Source: an uncultured Collinsella sp. | GTDB lineage: Bacteria > Actinomycetota > Coriobacteriia > Coriobacteriales > Coriobacteriaceae | DNA: 28,983 nucleotides | NCBI GenBank assembly: GCA_902494295.1 | Contig: CABUSL010000010.1 | Span: 1 to 28,983, forward strand | Reading direction: 5' to 3' | In this document: piece by piece, positions 1-6,752 of the stretch | Layout: each line of letters starts with the position of its first letter | Numbering within the stretch: the stretch's first letter is position 1 | Program-made: the position numbers and the translations under genes | Notes under the pieces: model-generated | Told to the model about the DNA's origin: nothing | Seen by the model: the letters and a program-made list of their open reading frames with translations, nothing else | The model's database searches: none

Positions 1-298
1 CGCGCTGCGAGGCGCCGACCTCAAACACATAGGAGCCAAGACGGTCGCCCTGACGCACGACGCGCGTTGTGTCGACGCCGTAGGCCTTCAGCGAGCGCAG
101 CGCGCACTCGCCTAGGCGGTTGGCCGGAACAACGGAGACGTAAGCGGTCTTGTCGCCCTGGTAGGCCAGGGAAAGCGCGGTGTTGGCCTCGGCGCCGCCG
201 TAGCGGACGTCAAACTCGGTTGCCTGCTCAATGCGCAGATGATCTTTGGGCGAGAGCCTCATCATGATTTCGCCGAAGGTAAGAACCGTTTTACCCAT
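1..298 (-). CDS. kdgK: PfkB-family sugar kinase, probably 2-keto-3-deoxygluconate kinase (partial)
   Basis: The reverse strand from the ATG at 298 encodes about 99 residues before running off the window edge. The N-terminus reads MGKTVLTFGEIMMRLSP, followed by a YGGAEANTA segment and SVVPANRLGECALRSL. This is the usual start of PfkB/ribokinase-fold kinases; GEIMMRLSP and GGAEANTA are typical of 2-keto-3-deoxygluconate kinases, which phosphorylate KDG in uronate catabolism. The catalytic C-terminal GAGD region lies outside the window, so the substrate is inferred. A good ribosome binding site (GAAGGAGC, plus-strand 308-315) precedes the ATG. It is divergent from a LacI-family regulator at 534, which fits a sugar-acid regulon. 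Another sugar kinase of the same family is possible. Confidence 0.75.
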   Translation of the reverse strand, partial: MGKTVLTFGEIMMRLSPKDHLRIEQATEFDVRYGGAEANTALSLAYQGDKTAYVSVVPANRLGECALRSLKAYGVDTTRVVRQGDRLGSYVFEVGASQR

Positions 299-341
299 GG
301 TCGCGCAGCTCCTTCTTGCTCGTGCGTACACCTTTGATATG

Positions 342-399
342 GCGTTGGCGCGGAGGTGCCAAGACGGTAGGGTACATCTTTGCACCTCCGCGCCAACGC
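342..399. repeat. Perfect 18-bp inverted repeat in the kinase leader
   Basis: Arms at 342-359 and 382-399 are exact reverse complements (GCGTTGGCGCGGAGGTGC) around a 22-nt loop. It lies in the inferred 5' leader of the minus-strand kinase, between the promoter near 442 and the start codon at 298. No T-run follows it on either strand, so a simple intrinsic terminator is unlikely. It could be an mRNA-stabilising hairpin, an attenuator or a second operator. Confidence 0.75.
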
Positions 400-403
400 T
401 TGC

Positions 404-449
404 CGAAATCGGTTTACGAAATCGGTTTCGTTTCGAGTTGTAGTATACT
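404..449. promoter_or_regulatory. Divergent promoter with tandem LacI-type operator repeats
   Basis: CGAAATCGGTTT occurs twice head-to-tail (404-415 and 417-428). The second copy continues into the near-palindrome CGAAATCGGTTTCG (417-430), typical of LacI-family half-sites. The palindrome AGTATACT (442-449) gives a TATACT -10 box on both strands. For the kinase, the operators fall just downstream of the -10; for the regulator gene they fall around its -35 region. Both arrangements suit repression and autoregulation by the adjacent LacI-family protein. The -35 boxes are weak, and binding is inferred. Confidence 0.5.
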
Positions 450-533
450 CACCTACAGCGTTTTGCAAGCGAGATTTTTAAAAAAATGCCTAAAATGGCT
501 CAGACTGCTGACAATTGGGAAACGGGGTGCGCC

Positions 534-1556
534 ATGGCGCAGATGAGAATCAAGGACATTGCCGCCGAGGCGGGCGTGAGCCCGGCCACGGTCTCGCGCT
601 ATCTCAACAACCGCCCCGGGCAGATGACCGAGGAAACCCGCGCTCGCATCGCGGCGGTTATCGAGCGCACCGGCTATCGCCCACGTGCTGCCGCGCGCAA
701 TCTGCGCAGCTCGCGCACCAACCTCATCGGTGTGATCCTGGCCGACATCGCCAACCCGTTCTCCAGCGCTATGCTCGAGGGCCTTTCCGCCAGTGCCGCC
801 GCGCGCGGCTGCTCGCTCATGACGGCCATTAGCGGCAACGATCCCGCCAAGGAGGCCGAGTCGCTCACCAGACTTATCGATGCCGGCGTGGACGGCCTGG
901 TCGTCAACACCTGCGGAGGCAACGACAAGGCGATCGCCGCGGCCGCGGGGCGCCTGCCCGTTGTGCTGCTCGACCGCGACGTTGCCGACGGCGGTGTCGA
1001 TCTGGTGACATCTAACAACCGTGAGCTGGTCGCCGGCCTGGTAGACGCCTTGACCGCCGCTGGCAGCGAGCGCCTGTGCCTGCTCACCGAGGCAAGCGAC
1101 GACAGCCCCGTGCGTCGCAAGCGCGCCGAGGCCTTTACCGACGAGCTTTTGCACCGCGGTCTTGCGGGCGAGGTCGTTGCCCTGGCCGATGGCGGTGCCA
1201 CGGGCGTTGGCCGTTTGGACGAGACCATCCGCGGCTATGCAGGTAAAAAGCTCGGCCTCATTGCCGTCAACGGCCTGGTCTTTCTGCGCCTGACCGAGGC
1301 ACTGGCACAGCTTGGTCCCTCGCTGCCGGCAGGGCTCAAGATCGCGACGTTTGACGACTACCCCTGGAACCATGTGCTCTTTGGCGGCGTCACCACGGCC
1401 GCGCAAGACACCCTCACCATTGCCGAGCGCGTAGTCGAGCGCCTTTCCGAGCGCATCGACGTTGTTACCACCACCGTGGGCGAGGCCGCAAAGCTCGCCC
1501 CCAAGCGCATCGAGATTCCCGGCCACATCGAACACCGCGCTTCAACCTCGCGCTAG
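534..1556 (+). CDS. LacI-family transcriptional regulator
   Basis: DNA-binding sugar-responsive repressor. From the ATG at 534 it is 340 residues, the usual LacI length. The N-terminus (MAQMRIKDIAAEAGVSPATVS) is the LacI helix-turn-helix, followed by the hinge helix RPRAAARNLRSSRTNLIGVI and a periplasmic-binding-protein-like effector domain to the C-terminus (IANPFSS, DGLVVNTCG, LLDRDV, IATFDDYPW). An in-frame ATG at 486 would add 16 residues ahead of the conserved start and lacks a ribosome binding site, so 534 is preferred. It is divergent from the KDG-kinase-type gene with operator-like repeats between them, which suggests a local uronate regulator of KdgR type. The effector is inferred from context only. 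Confidence 0.88.
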   Translation: MAQMRIKDIAAEAGVSPATVSRYLNNRPGQMTEETRARIAAVIERTGYRPRAAARNLRSSRTNLIGVILADIANPFSSAMLEGLSASAAARGCSLMTAISGNDPAKEAESLTRLIDAGVDGLVVNTCGGNDKAIAAAAGRLPVVLLDRDVADGGVDLVTSNNRELVAGLVDALTAAGSERLCLLTEASDDSPVRRKRAEAFTDELLHRGLAGEVVALADGGATGVGRLDETIRGYAGKKLGLIAVNGLVFLRLTEALAQLGPSLPAGLKIATFDDYPWNHVLFGGVTTAAQDTLTIAERVVERLSERIDVVTTTVGEAAKLAPKRIEIPGHIEHRASTSR

Positions 1557-1558
1557 CA

Positions 1559-1593
1559 TGTATGATAATATATAGACAATGTCATACAGGAGG
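1559..1593 (+). promoter_or_regulatory. Inverted repeat, -10-like tract and RBS before mntA
   Basis: TGTATGA (1559-1565) and TCATACA (1582-1588) form an exact 7-bp dyad around an AT-rich centre holding -10-like sequences (TATGAT, GATAAT). A strong AGGAGG (1588-1593) precedes the ATG at 1599. An operator over the core promoter fits autoregulation by the toxin-antitoxin pair; the RelB/DinJ-like N-terminus of the first protein is a candidate DNA-binding element. Regulation is inferred. Confidence 0.4.
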
Positions 1594-1598
1594 TATCC

Positions 1599-2093
1599 AT
1601 GGCTGCGTCTGTGTTGAGTGTGCGGGTAGACTCGTCAATTAAAGATTCATTTGCGGAGCTGTGCGAAGAACTCGGCATGACTTCGTCCGTTGCGGTCAAT
1701 ATGTTCATGAGGCAGATGTTGCGCGAGCGCTCGCTGCCGTTTGTTCCTTCACTTGGTAAAAACTCTGCGAGCGAAAACGTCGCCGCAGACATTTTGGATA
1801 TTGCCCAGATTGAGTCCGCCGTCCGCGAGGCAGCCAGCTCGATTCCCGCCATCAAAACCGTGATTCTTTTTGGTTCGTATGCCCGTGGCGAGGCGCATGT
1901 CGATAGTGATATTGACTTGCGTCTCGAAGTCGATCGCGAGCAGGGCTTTGGTCTTTTCGCGCTGTCGGCATTTGGCGAGGCGGTGCGCAAAGAAACCGGG
2001 AGGCAGGTTGATCTCGTCTCGAGCGACCATCTTGATGACGATCTTGCCGCGGTAATCGAGCGCGAAGGAGTGATCCTTTATGATCGCGCGTAA
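1599..2093 (+). CDS. mntA: MntA-type nucleotidyltransferase antitoxin with N-terminal RelB/DinJ-like domain
   Basis: 164 residues with two parts. Residues 1-50 resemble the RelB/DinJ ribbon-helix-helix antitoxin family (SVRVDSSIKDSFAELCEELG, then VNMFMRQMLRERSLPF). Residues about 70-164 are a minimal nucleotidyltransferase: GSYARG at 92-97, the metal-binding pair D104/D106 in SDID, and D138 in VDLV as the likely third acidic residue. In characterised MNT-HEPN systems MntA is the antitoxin and silences HepT by adding AMP to a tyrosine next to the HEPN active site. The downstream hepT overlaps by 14 nt, showing translational coupling. Stand-alone MntA is usually only the nucleotidyltransferase part, so the N-terminal domain is the unusual element. 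It may serve DNA binding or dimerisation. Confidence 0.85.
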   Translation: MAASVLSVRVDSSIKDSFAELCEELGMTSSVAVNMFMRQMLRERSLPFVPSLGKNSASENVAADILDIAQIESAVREAASSIPAIKTVILFGSYARGEAHVDSDIDLRLEVDREQGFGLFALSAFGEAVRKETGRQVDLVSSDHLDDDLAAVIEREGVILYDRA

Positions 2094-2451
2094 GTCAGAC
2101 GGTCTCCGCGCTCAAGAGGTTTTGGAAGCCATCTCTGAAACGAACGAGCGCATCAAGGCTTTTGATATCACCGAGGACCAGTTTCTGCATGCGAATGACG
2201 TGCGGACGAGGGCGTTGGCGGACTCCCTTTTGATGTGTGCGCTTAGGGTGACGGAAGAAGCGGGCAAGTTGTCGGAACGCTCGCAGCGGCTTCATCCCGA
2301 AATTGAGTGGCGTGGAATTGTCGGCATGAGAAATTATCTTGCGCATGATTACGGCAATGTCGACCGCTCGGTTGTTTGGGATGCAGCGACGAAGGAGTTC
2401 CCTACGCTGGAACGAGCCTGTAGACAAATTGTCTCCGAATCTGAACGCTAG
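2080..2451 (+). CDS. hepT: HepT-like HEPN RNase toxin (DUF86)
   Basis: 123-residue all-helical protein of the HEPN/DUF86 family, the toxin of MntA-HepT modules. The catalytic Rx4HxY motif is present as RNYLAHDY: R84, H89 and Y91, with Y91 the expected AMPylation site for the partner nucleotidyltransferase. Family features include MCALRVTEEAGKLSER and GMRNYLAHDYG. The ATG at 2080 lies inside the end of mntA (14-nt overlap), so the two are co-translated. All key residues are intact, so the toxin is predicted active. HEPN toxins cleave RNA or tRNA; the target here is unknown. Confidence 0.88.
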   Translation: MIARKSDGLRAQEVLEAISETNERIKAFDITEDQFLHANDVRTRALADSLLMCALRVTEEAGKLSERSQRLHPEIEWRGIVGMRNYLAHDYGNVDRSVVWDAATKEFPTLERACRQIVSESER

Positions 2452-2504
2452 CCGCTCGTTCGTAACTGCCTGTTCGCACACGTTTTTTGAGCGCTTGATA
2501 CGCT

Positions 2505-2520
2505 TTAACCCTGCGGAAAC
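2505..2520 (+). promoter_or_regulatory. GlnR-like box upstream of the glutamine synthetase homologue
   Basis: TTAAC-N6-GAAAC matches the actinobacterial GlnR half-site pair (gTnAC-N6-GaAAC, recalled from the literature) at all conserved positions but the first. It lies 66 nt before the ATG at 2586, upstream of -10-like sequences (TATAGA, 2545-2550). A GlnR-like protein is encoded just after the synthetase. Binding is inferred. Confidence 0.4.
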
Positions 2521-2585
2521 ATTTTTCTGCGATAGTATCTGCGATATAGACCAGTCGAAACCCGCCCGAAAGAAAGGGGAGCGAC

Positions 2586-3923
2586 ATGAACCAGCAGAAC
2601 ATCGATTACGTACTCCGCTCTGTAGAGCAGCGCGACATCCGCTTTGTGCGTCTGTGGTTTGTCGACATTCTCGGCCGCCTCAAGAACTTTGCCATTAGCC
2701 CCGAGGACCTCGAGGTCGCTTTTGAGGAGGGTATTGGCTTTGACGGTTCCGCCATCGAGGGCTTTGCCACGCCCGAGGAAGCCGACATGCTGGCGTTTCC
2801 CGATGCTTCGACCTTCCAGATTTTGCCGTGGCGTCCGAGCCACAACGGCGTCGCCCGCGTGTTCTGCGATGTGTGCACTCCCGATCGCAAGCCGTTTGCC
2901 GGCGACCCGCGCGACGCCCTGCGCCGCATGTTCCGCAAGGCCGAGAAAGCTGGCTATCTGCTCAACGTGGGCGCCGAGCTGGAGTATTACTACTTCCCCG
3001 ACGAGCACACCCCCGAGCCGCTCGACAACGTGGGCTACTTCGATCTTTCGGTGAGCGATGCCGCTCGCGACCTGCGCCGCAACACGGTCCTCACGCTCGA
3101 GAAGATGTCCGTGCCCGTGGAGTACACCTTCCACGCCGCCGGTCGCTCGCAGCACGGCATGAGCCTGCGCCACGCCGAGGCCCTGAGCATGTCCGACGCC
3201 ATCACCACGGCCAAACTCATCATTAAGCAGCAGGCTTACGAGAGCGGGTGCCACGCCTCCTTTATGCCCAAGCCGTTGGCGGGCGAGGACGGCAGCGCTA
3301 TGTTCCTGTGCCAGTCGCTATTCGATCACGACGGCAACAACGTCTTTTGGGGCGAGGACGACGAGAAGTACCATCTCTCCGATATCGCCAAGCACTACAT
3401 GGCCGGCATCCTGGCGCACGCGCGCGAGATCAGCGCCATCACCAACCCCACGGTCAATTCGTACAAGCGCATCACCACGGGCGGCGACTCCGTGCCGCAG
3501 TACGCCACGTGGGGCCTGCGCAACCGCGCGAGCATGGTTCGCATCCCGGTCTACAAGCCCGGCAAGCAGCTGTCCACGCGCATCGAGCTTCGCAGCCCCG
3601 ACCCCATGGCCAACCCGTACCTGGTCAACGCCGTCACGCTGGCGGCCGGTCTGGACGGCATCGAGCGCAAGCTGGAGCTCCCGCCCGAGGCCACGGCCGA
3701 GACGCTCAAGCTTACCGACCGTCAGATGGTCGAGGCCGGCTACACGCCGCTGCCGCGCTCGCTCAAAGAGGCACTCGACGTGTTTGAGGACTCGCAGTTT
3801 ATGAAGGATGCCCTCGGCGAGCACATCCACAGCTTCTTCCTCAAAAAGAAGCGCGACGAGTGGCATAAGTTCGAGTCTACGATCACCGAGTGGGAGATCA
3901 AGCACTACCTGGCGAACTCCTAA
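2586..3923 (+). CDS. glnA: Glutamine synthetase type I homologue with degenerate metal site
   Basis: 445 residues, the length of GSI-alpha enzymes, and alignable throughout: GFDGSAIEGF, the GAELEYYYF segment with E131 and E133, NPTVNSYKR, RIELRSPDPMANPYL, and a C-terminus ending in a WEIKHYL motif. Glutamine synthetase makes glutamine from glutamate, ammonia and ATP. Against B. subtilis GlnA from memory, HHEVAPGQHEID reads FHAAGRSQHGMS, so two metal-ligand glutamates become A184 and G191. GSGMHCNLS reads GSAMFLCQS, so the metal-ligand histidine becomes F240. The glutamate-flap GYEAP is also altered (GGDSVP). A normal synthetase reaction is therefore doubtful; a regulatory paralogue or changed chemistry are alternatives. 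RBS GAAAGGGGAG precedes the ATG. A GlnR-like box lies upstream and a GlnR-like regulator follows after 50 nt. Confidence 0.85.
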   Translation: MNQQNIDYVLRSVEQRDIRFVRLWFVDILGRLKNFAISPEDLEVAFEEGIGFDGSAIEGFATPEEADMLAFPDASTFQILPWRPSHNGVARVFCDVCTPDRKPFAGDPRDALRRMFRKAEKAGYLLNVGAELEYYYFPDEHTPEPLDNVGYFDLSVSDAARDLRRNTVLTLEKMSVPVEYTFHAAGRSQHGMSLRHAEALSMSDAITTAKLIIKQQAYESGCHASFMPKPLAGEDGSAMFLCQSLFDHDGNNVFWGEDDEKYHLSDIAKHYMAGILAHAREISAITNPTVNSYKRITTGGDSVPQYATWGLRNRASMVRIPVYKPGKQLSTRIELRSPDPMANPYLVNAVTLAAGLDGIERKLELPPEATAETLKLTDRQMVEAGYTPLPRSLKEALDVFEDSQFMKDALGEHIHSFFLKKKRDEWHKFESTITEWEIKHYLANS

Positions 3924-3973
3924 TCGCGCTGGCTTGTTCCAGTACGATTGAGCTCATTTCTTTGGAGGCCGAT

Positions 3974-4636
3974 ATGTCCGAAAAGAGTGCCCTGTTCATG
4001 GCGCGCACGACGCGCTTCCACGAGTTTGCCCGCAGCTTGACGACTACCCTGGGTGTCGAGGTGAGCCTGGCAACCCCCGATTCGCCGACTGCGGCGCACG
4101 ACTTTGACCTGCTGATCCTCGATTCCGATGGCATCCGCAGCGACCGCATCGATCAGATTGCCAAGTGGCTTGACGATCGCGGCGGCGTTCCCATGCTGGT
4201 GATTGTCGACGACGAGGCGCTCGGCACCCTGCGTCTGCCCAATCACGCGCATGCCGACTTTGTATGCCCCACGGCGACGCCCAACGAGCTTAAGGCTCGC
4301 GCGCAGCGCCTGATGGGCGAGGAGGAGACCGTCACCGCCGACGATGTACTCAACATCGATAACCTCGAGATTAACCTGGCTACCTACCAGGTGACGCTCG
4401 ATGATGAGCCTATCGACCTGACGCTGATGGAGTACTCGCTGCTGAGCTTTTTGGCGACGCACCCCAACCGTGCCTACAGCCGCGAAGTGCTGCTGCACCG
4501 CGTGTGGGGCTTTGAGTACTGCGGCGGCACGCGCACCGTCGACGTGCACATCCGACGCATCCGCTCCAAGGTGGGCCCGCAGATCGCGGCACACATCACC
4601 ACCGTCCGCGGCGTGGGTTATCTGTTTAAGGACTAG
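3974..4636 (+). CDS. GlnR-like orphan response regulator (OmpR-type winged helix)
   Basis: 220 residues. Residues 1-115 form an atypical receiver: the phosphoacceptor-position aspartate survives (D50 in LLILDSDG), but the N-terminal acidic pair is absent (SALFMARTTRF) and the beta-5 lysine is missing (ADFVCPTATP). Residues about 125-220 are an OmpR/PhoB winged helix (LTLMEYSLLSFLATHPNR, SREVLLHRVWG, TVDVHIRRIRSKV, TTVRGVGYLF). This matches actinobacterial GlnR, a nitrogen regulator working without a partner kinase. The start at 3974 follows GGAGG (3964-3968); a longer in-frame reading into the synthetase gene is not needed. No histidine kinase is adjacent. Its place right after a GS homologue with a GlnR-like box supports a nitrogen role, which remains inferred. 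Confidence 0.8.
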   Translation: MSEKSALFMARTTRFHEFARSLTTTLGVEVSLATPDSPTAAHDFDLLILDSDGIRSDRIDQIAKWLDDRGGVPMLVIVDDEALGTLRLPNHAHADFVCPTATPNELKARAQRLMGEEETVTADDVLNIDNLEINLATYQVTLDDEPIDLTLMEYSLLSFLATHPNRAYSREVLLHRVWGFEYCGGTRTVDVHIRRIRSKVGPQIAAHITTVRGVGYLFKD

Positions 4637-4640
4637 ATTT

Positions 4641-4677
4641 CCACCACAAAGGGGACACGCGCCTTTGTAGTGGTTTT
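4641..4677 (+). terminator. Family A palindrome, copy 1 (terminator)
   Basis: CCACCACAAAGG (4641-4652) pairs with CCTTTGTAGTGG (4662-4673) with one mismatch around a 9-nt loop, followed by TTTT. It stands directly after the GlnR-like gene and fits an intrinsic terminator. Other copies occur at 15293, 16860, 17817 and 27690. Confidence 0.7.
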
Positions 4678-4791
4678 GACGCAGATGCGGGTTCCTTTCG
4701 GGCCTGCAACAGAACTTAAGCCTTCCTAAAAGATTGCGTTCTCATACACGTACGCCCGCATATTGGGGTACAACTCAACGTGAACAATGAT

Positions 4792-4826
4792 GGCCCGCCA
4801 CATGTTTGGCGGGCCTTTGGTTATTT
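4792..4826 (+). terminator. Leader hairpin ahead of htrA (terminator or attenuator)
   Basis: GGCCCGCCA (4792-4800) and TGGCGGGCC (4807-4815) form a perfect 9-bp G+C-rich stem with a 6-nt loop, followed by TTTGGTTATTT. It ends about 18 nt before the htrA start, so it may attenuate htrA or end a short upstream transcript from 4678-4790, in which no gene was found. Confidence 0.55.
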
Positions 4827-4844
4827 GACGAAAGGATCGCAGCT

Positions 4845-6305
4845 ATGAGCGAGTACGATTCCCAGCGTCCCCAGGATGCGGGTAACGCCGGCGAGACCCA
4901 GCAGCAGCCGCGCGTGCAGGTGGAGTCGACGCCTGCCGACAGCAACATTCCCTACGTGCAGGCCTACGACACGCAGACCGGAAAGCCGCTGGGCGGTGCG
5001 CAGGTCGTGAACAAGCACACAGTGGTCAAGACCAAGACCAAAAAGCTGCCGATCTTTATTACGGCACTCGCCGGCTGTGCCTGCGGCGCCCTGCTGGTCA
5101 TCGCGCTCATTATGAGCGGTACGCTCGATATCGGTGGCGGCAAGAATGCCGTGACGGCGGGTGCTTCGGGTTCGTCGACGCAAAAGATTACGATTGATTC
5201 CGAGGACACCACGCTGGCCGAGGCCGTTTCTGCGAAGGCATTGCCCTCCGTGGTTTCCATTACTGCCGCTTCGAGCGGCAGCCAGAATGGCTCGCTTTCG
5301 CAGTCTGCCGACGAGTCGGACAGCTCGGGCAGCGTCGGTTCGGGCGTTGTGCTCGATACCGAGGGCCACATCCTCACCAACAACCACGTGGTCGATGGCT
5401 ATGACCAGTACGTGGTTACCATGGACGACGGCACCACCTACGAGGCCGAGTTCGTGGGCAACGACGCCTCGAGCGACCTGGCCGTCATCAAGCTCAAGGA
5501 CGCCGACGCCTCCAAGCTTACGCCGATCGAAATTGGCGACTCCTCCAAGCTCAACGTTGGCGAGTGGGTTATGGCGATCGGCTCGCCGTTCGGCAACGAG
5601 CAGTCTGTCTCCACGGGTATCGTGTCGGCGCTCTATCGTTCCACGGCCATGAGCTCTACCAGCGGTAACACCATCTATGCCAACATGATTCAGACCGATG
5701 CCGCCATCAACCCGGGCAACTCCGGCGGCGCGCTCGTCAACGACAACGGTGAGCTGGTGGGCATCAACTCGCTCATCGAGAGCTACTCGGGCTCCAGCTC
5801 GGGTGTTGGCTTTGCCATTCCGGTCAATTACGCCAAGAACATTGCCGACCAGATCATCGACGGCAAGACGCCGGTGCATCCGTACATGGGAGCTACGCTT
5901 TCGAGCGTCAATGCGCTTAACGCCCGCACCAACAAGCTGAGCACCGATAGCGGCGCGTATGTGGCGAGCGTCGTTGAGGATGGTCCTGCCGCCAAGGCCG
6001 GCATTCAGGAGGGCGATGTCATTACCAAGCTGGGCGACGACGAGATTACGAGCGCCGATGGCCTGATCATCGCGCTGCGCAGCCACGAGGTGGGCGAGAA
6101 GGTCGAGATCACGCTCATGCGCGGCAAGGAAGAGAAGAAGGTCACCGTCGAGCTGGGCTCCGATGAGGAGCTGCAGAACCAGCGGCAGGACGACAGTTCG
6201 ACCGACACCGGCAACGGCGGTATTACCGACGAGCAGCTGCGCCAGTACCTGGAGGAGCTGCTGGGCCAGCAGGGCCAGGGTCAGGGCTACGGCCAGGGTT
6301 ACTAA
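4845..6305 (+). CDS. htrA: HtrA/DegP-family membrane-anchored serine protease with one PDZ domain
   Basis: 486 residues, extracytoplasmic quality-control protease. Domains in order: a cytoplasmic Q/P-rich N-terminus (1-68), one transmembrane helix (about 69-91), a Ser/Gly-rich linker, a trypsin-like protease domain (about 120-340) and a PDZ domain (about 345-440, GAYVASVVEDGPAAKAGI). The catalytic triad is visible: H181 in TNNHVV, D211 in SSDLAVIK and S293 in GNSGGAL. The tail is rich in Gln/Gly/Tyr and low in complexity. The start at 4845 follows GAAAGGA; an upstream TTG in frame runs through the leader hairpin and is rejected. Family members degrade misfolded exported proteins and can be induced by envelope stress. 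A role in handling the surface pilins encoded later in the window is possible but not shown. Confidence 0.93.
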   Translation: MSEYDSQRPQDAGNAGETQQQPRVQVESTPADSNIPYVQAYDTQTGKPLGGAQVVNKHTVVKTKTKKLPIFITALAGCACGALLVIALIMSGTLDIGGGKNAVTAGASGSSTQKITIDSEDTTLAEAVSAKALPSVVSITAASSGSQNGSLSQSADESDSSGSVGSGVVLDTEGHILTNNHVVDGYDQYVVTMDDGTTYEAEFVGNDASSDLAVIKLKDADASKLTPIEIGDSSKLNVGEWVMAIGSPFGNEQSVSTGIVSALYRSTAMSSTSGNTIYANMIQTDAAINPGNSGGALVNDNGELVGINSLIESYSGSSSGVGFAIPVNYAKNIADQIIDGKTPVHPYMGATLSSVNALNARTNKLSTDSGAYVASVVEDGPAAKAGIQEGDVITKLGDDEITSADGLIIALRSHEVGEKVEITLMRGKEEKKVTVELGSDEELQNQRQDDSSTDTGNGGITDEQLRQYLEELLGQQGQGQGYGQGY

Positions 6306-6331
6306 CGAGCCATTTCGCACATGCCGAAGCC

Positions 6332-6371
6332 AGAGGGGCTGTCCCATCAACGCGGGACAGCCCCTCTTTTC
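6332..6371 (+). terminator. Intrinsic terminator after htrA
   Basis: AGAGGGGCTGTCCC (6332-6345) and GGGACAGCCCCTCT (6354-6367) form a perfect 14-bp stem with an 8-nt loop, followed by a T-rich run (TTTC). It lies 27 nt after the htrA stop. Confidence 0.9.
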
Positions 6372-6441
6372 TTATTAATCCGTTGGGGACGGAGGAAAAC
6401 GGATCACTTGTGGCTGGCAAGAGGCCTGGTTCGTAATGGTC

Positions 6442-6644
6442 TGGACAGTTAGTTCAGATACGTATAAATCTGGGGCAGCTTGGGATGCGTTTTGAGCAAT
6501 TTTTGATTGGGATGGGGTTTGAATGGGTGTTTGGGAGGGCGAGCGGGACGTTTACATGGTCTCAGGGAGCCCAAATTAGTTGAAACAGGGGTGTTCGTGT
6601 CTAATCCAGCTCTAGGATTTATACGTATCTGAACTAACTGTCCA
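6442..6644. mobile_element. MITE-like element with 29-bp perfect terminal inverted repeats
   Basis: The segments 6442-6470 and 6616-6644 are exact reverse complements over 29 bp, beginning TGGACAGTTAGTTCAGATAC. They enclose about 145 bp with no open reading frame of note. The 203-bp size, long perfect terminal repeats, lack of coding capacity and intergenic position (between the htrA terminator and ligA) fit a non-autonomous miniature inverted-repeat element. No target-site duplication is evident: the flanks read GTAATGGTC and CCCCAGTCT. A very large cruciform-forming regulatory sequence is the alternative. The rest of the 6306-6752 gap holds only the htrA terminator and the ligA upstream region. 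Confidence 0.6.
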
Positions 6645-6752
6645 CCCCAGTCTGGCGGCTGCCGATTCGGTGCGGTTTGAGACCGCTATTCGACCCCGTT
6701 GCGACCGGTGGTACTCTTGTATCCGTTTGAAATCGAGCGAAGGAGTGCCGCT

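Noticed and set aside
453..1535. 360-codon minus-strand frame opposite the LacI gene
   Set aside because: Low-complexity antisense translation without any domain; the plus-strand protein has a complete LacI helix-turn-helix and effector domain.
6442..6644. Large inverted repeat as the htrA or ligA terminator
   Set aside because: htrA already has a strong terminator at 6332, the loop would be about 145 nt, and no T-run follows.
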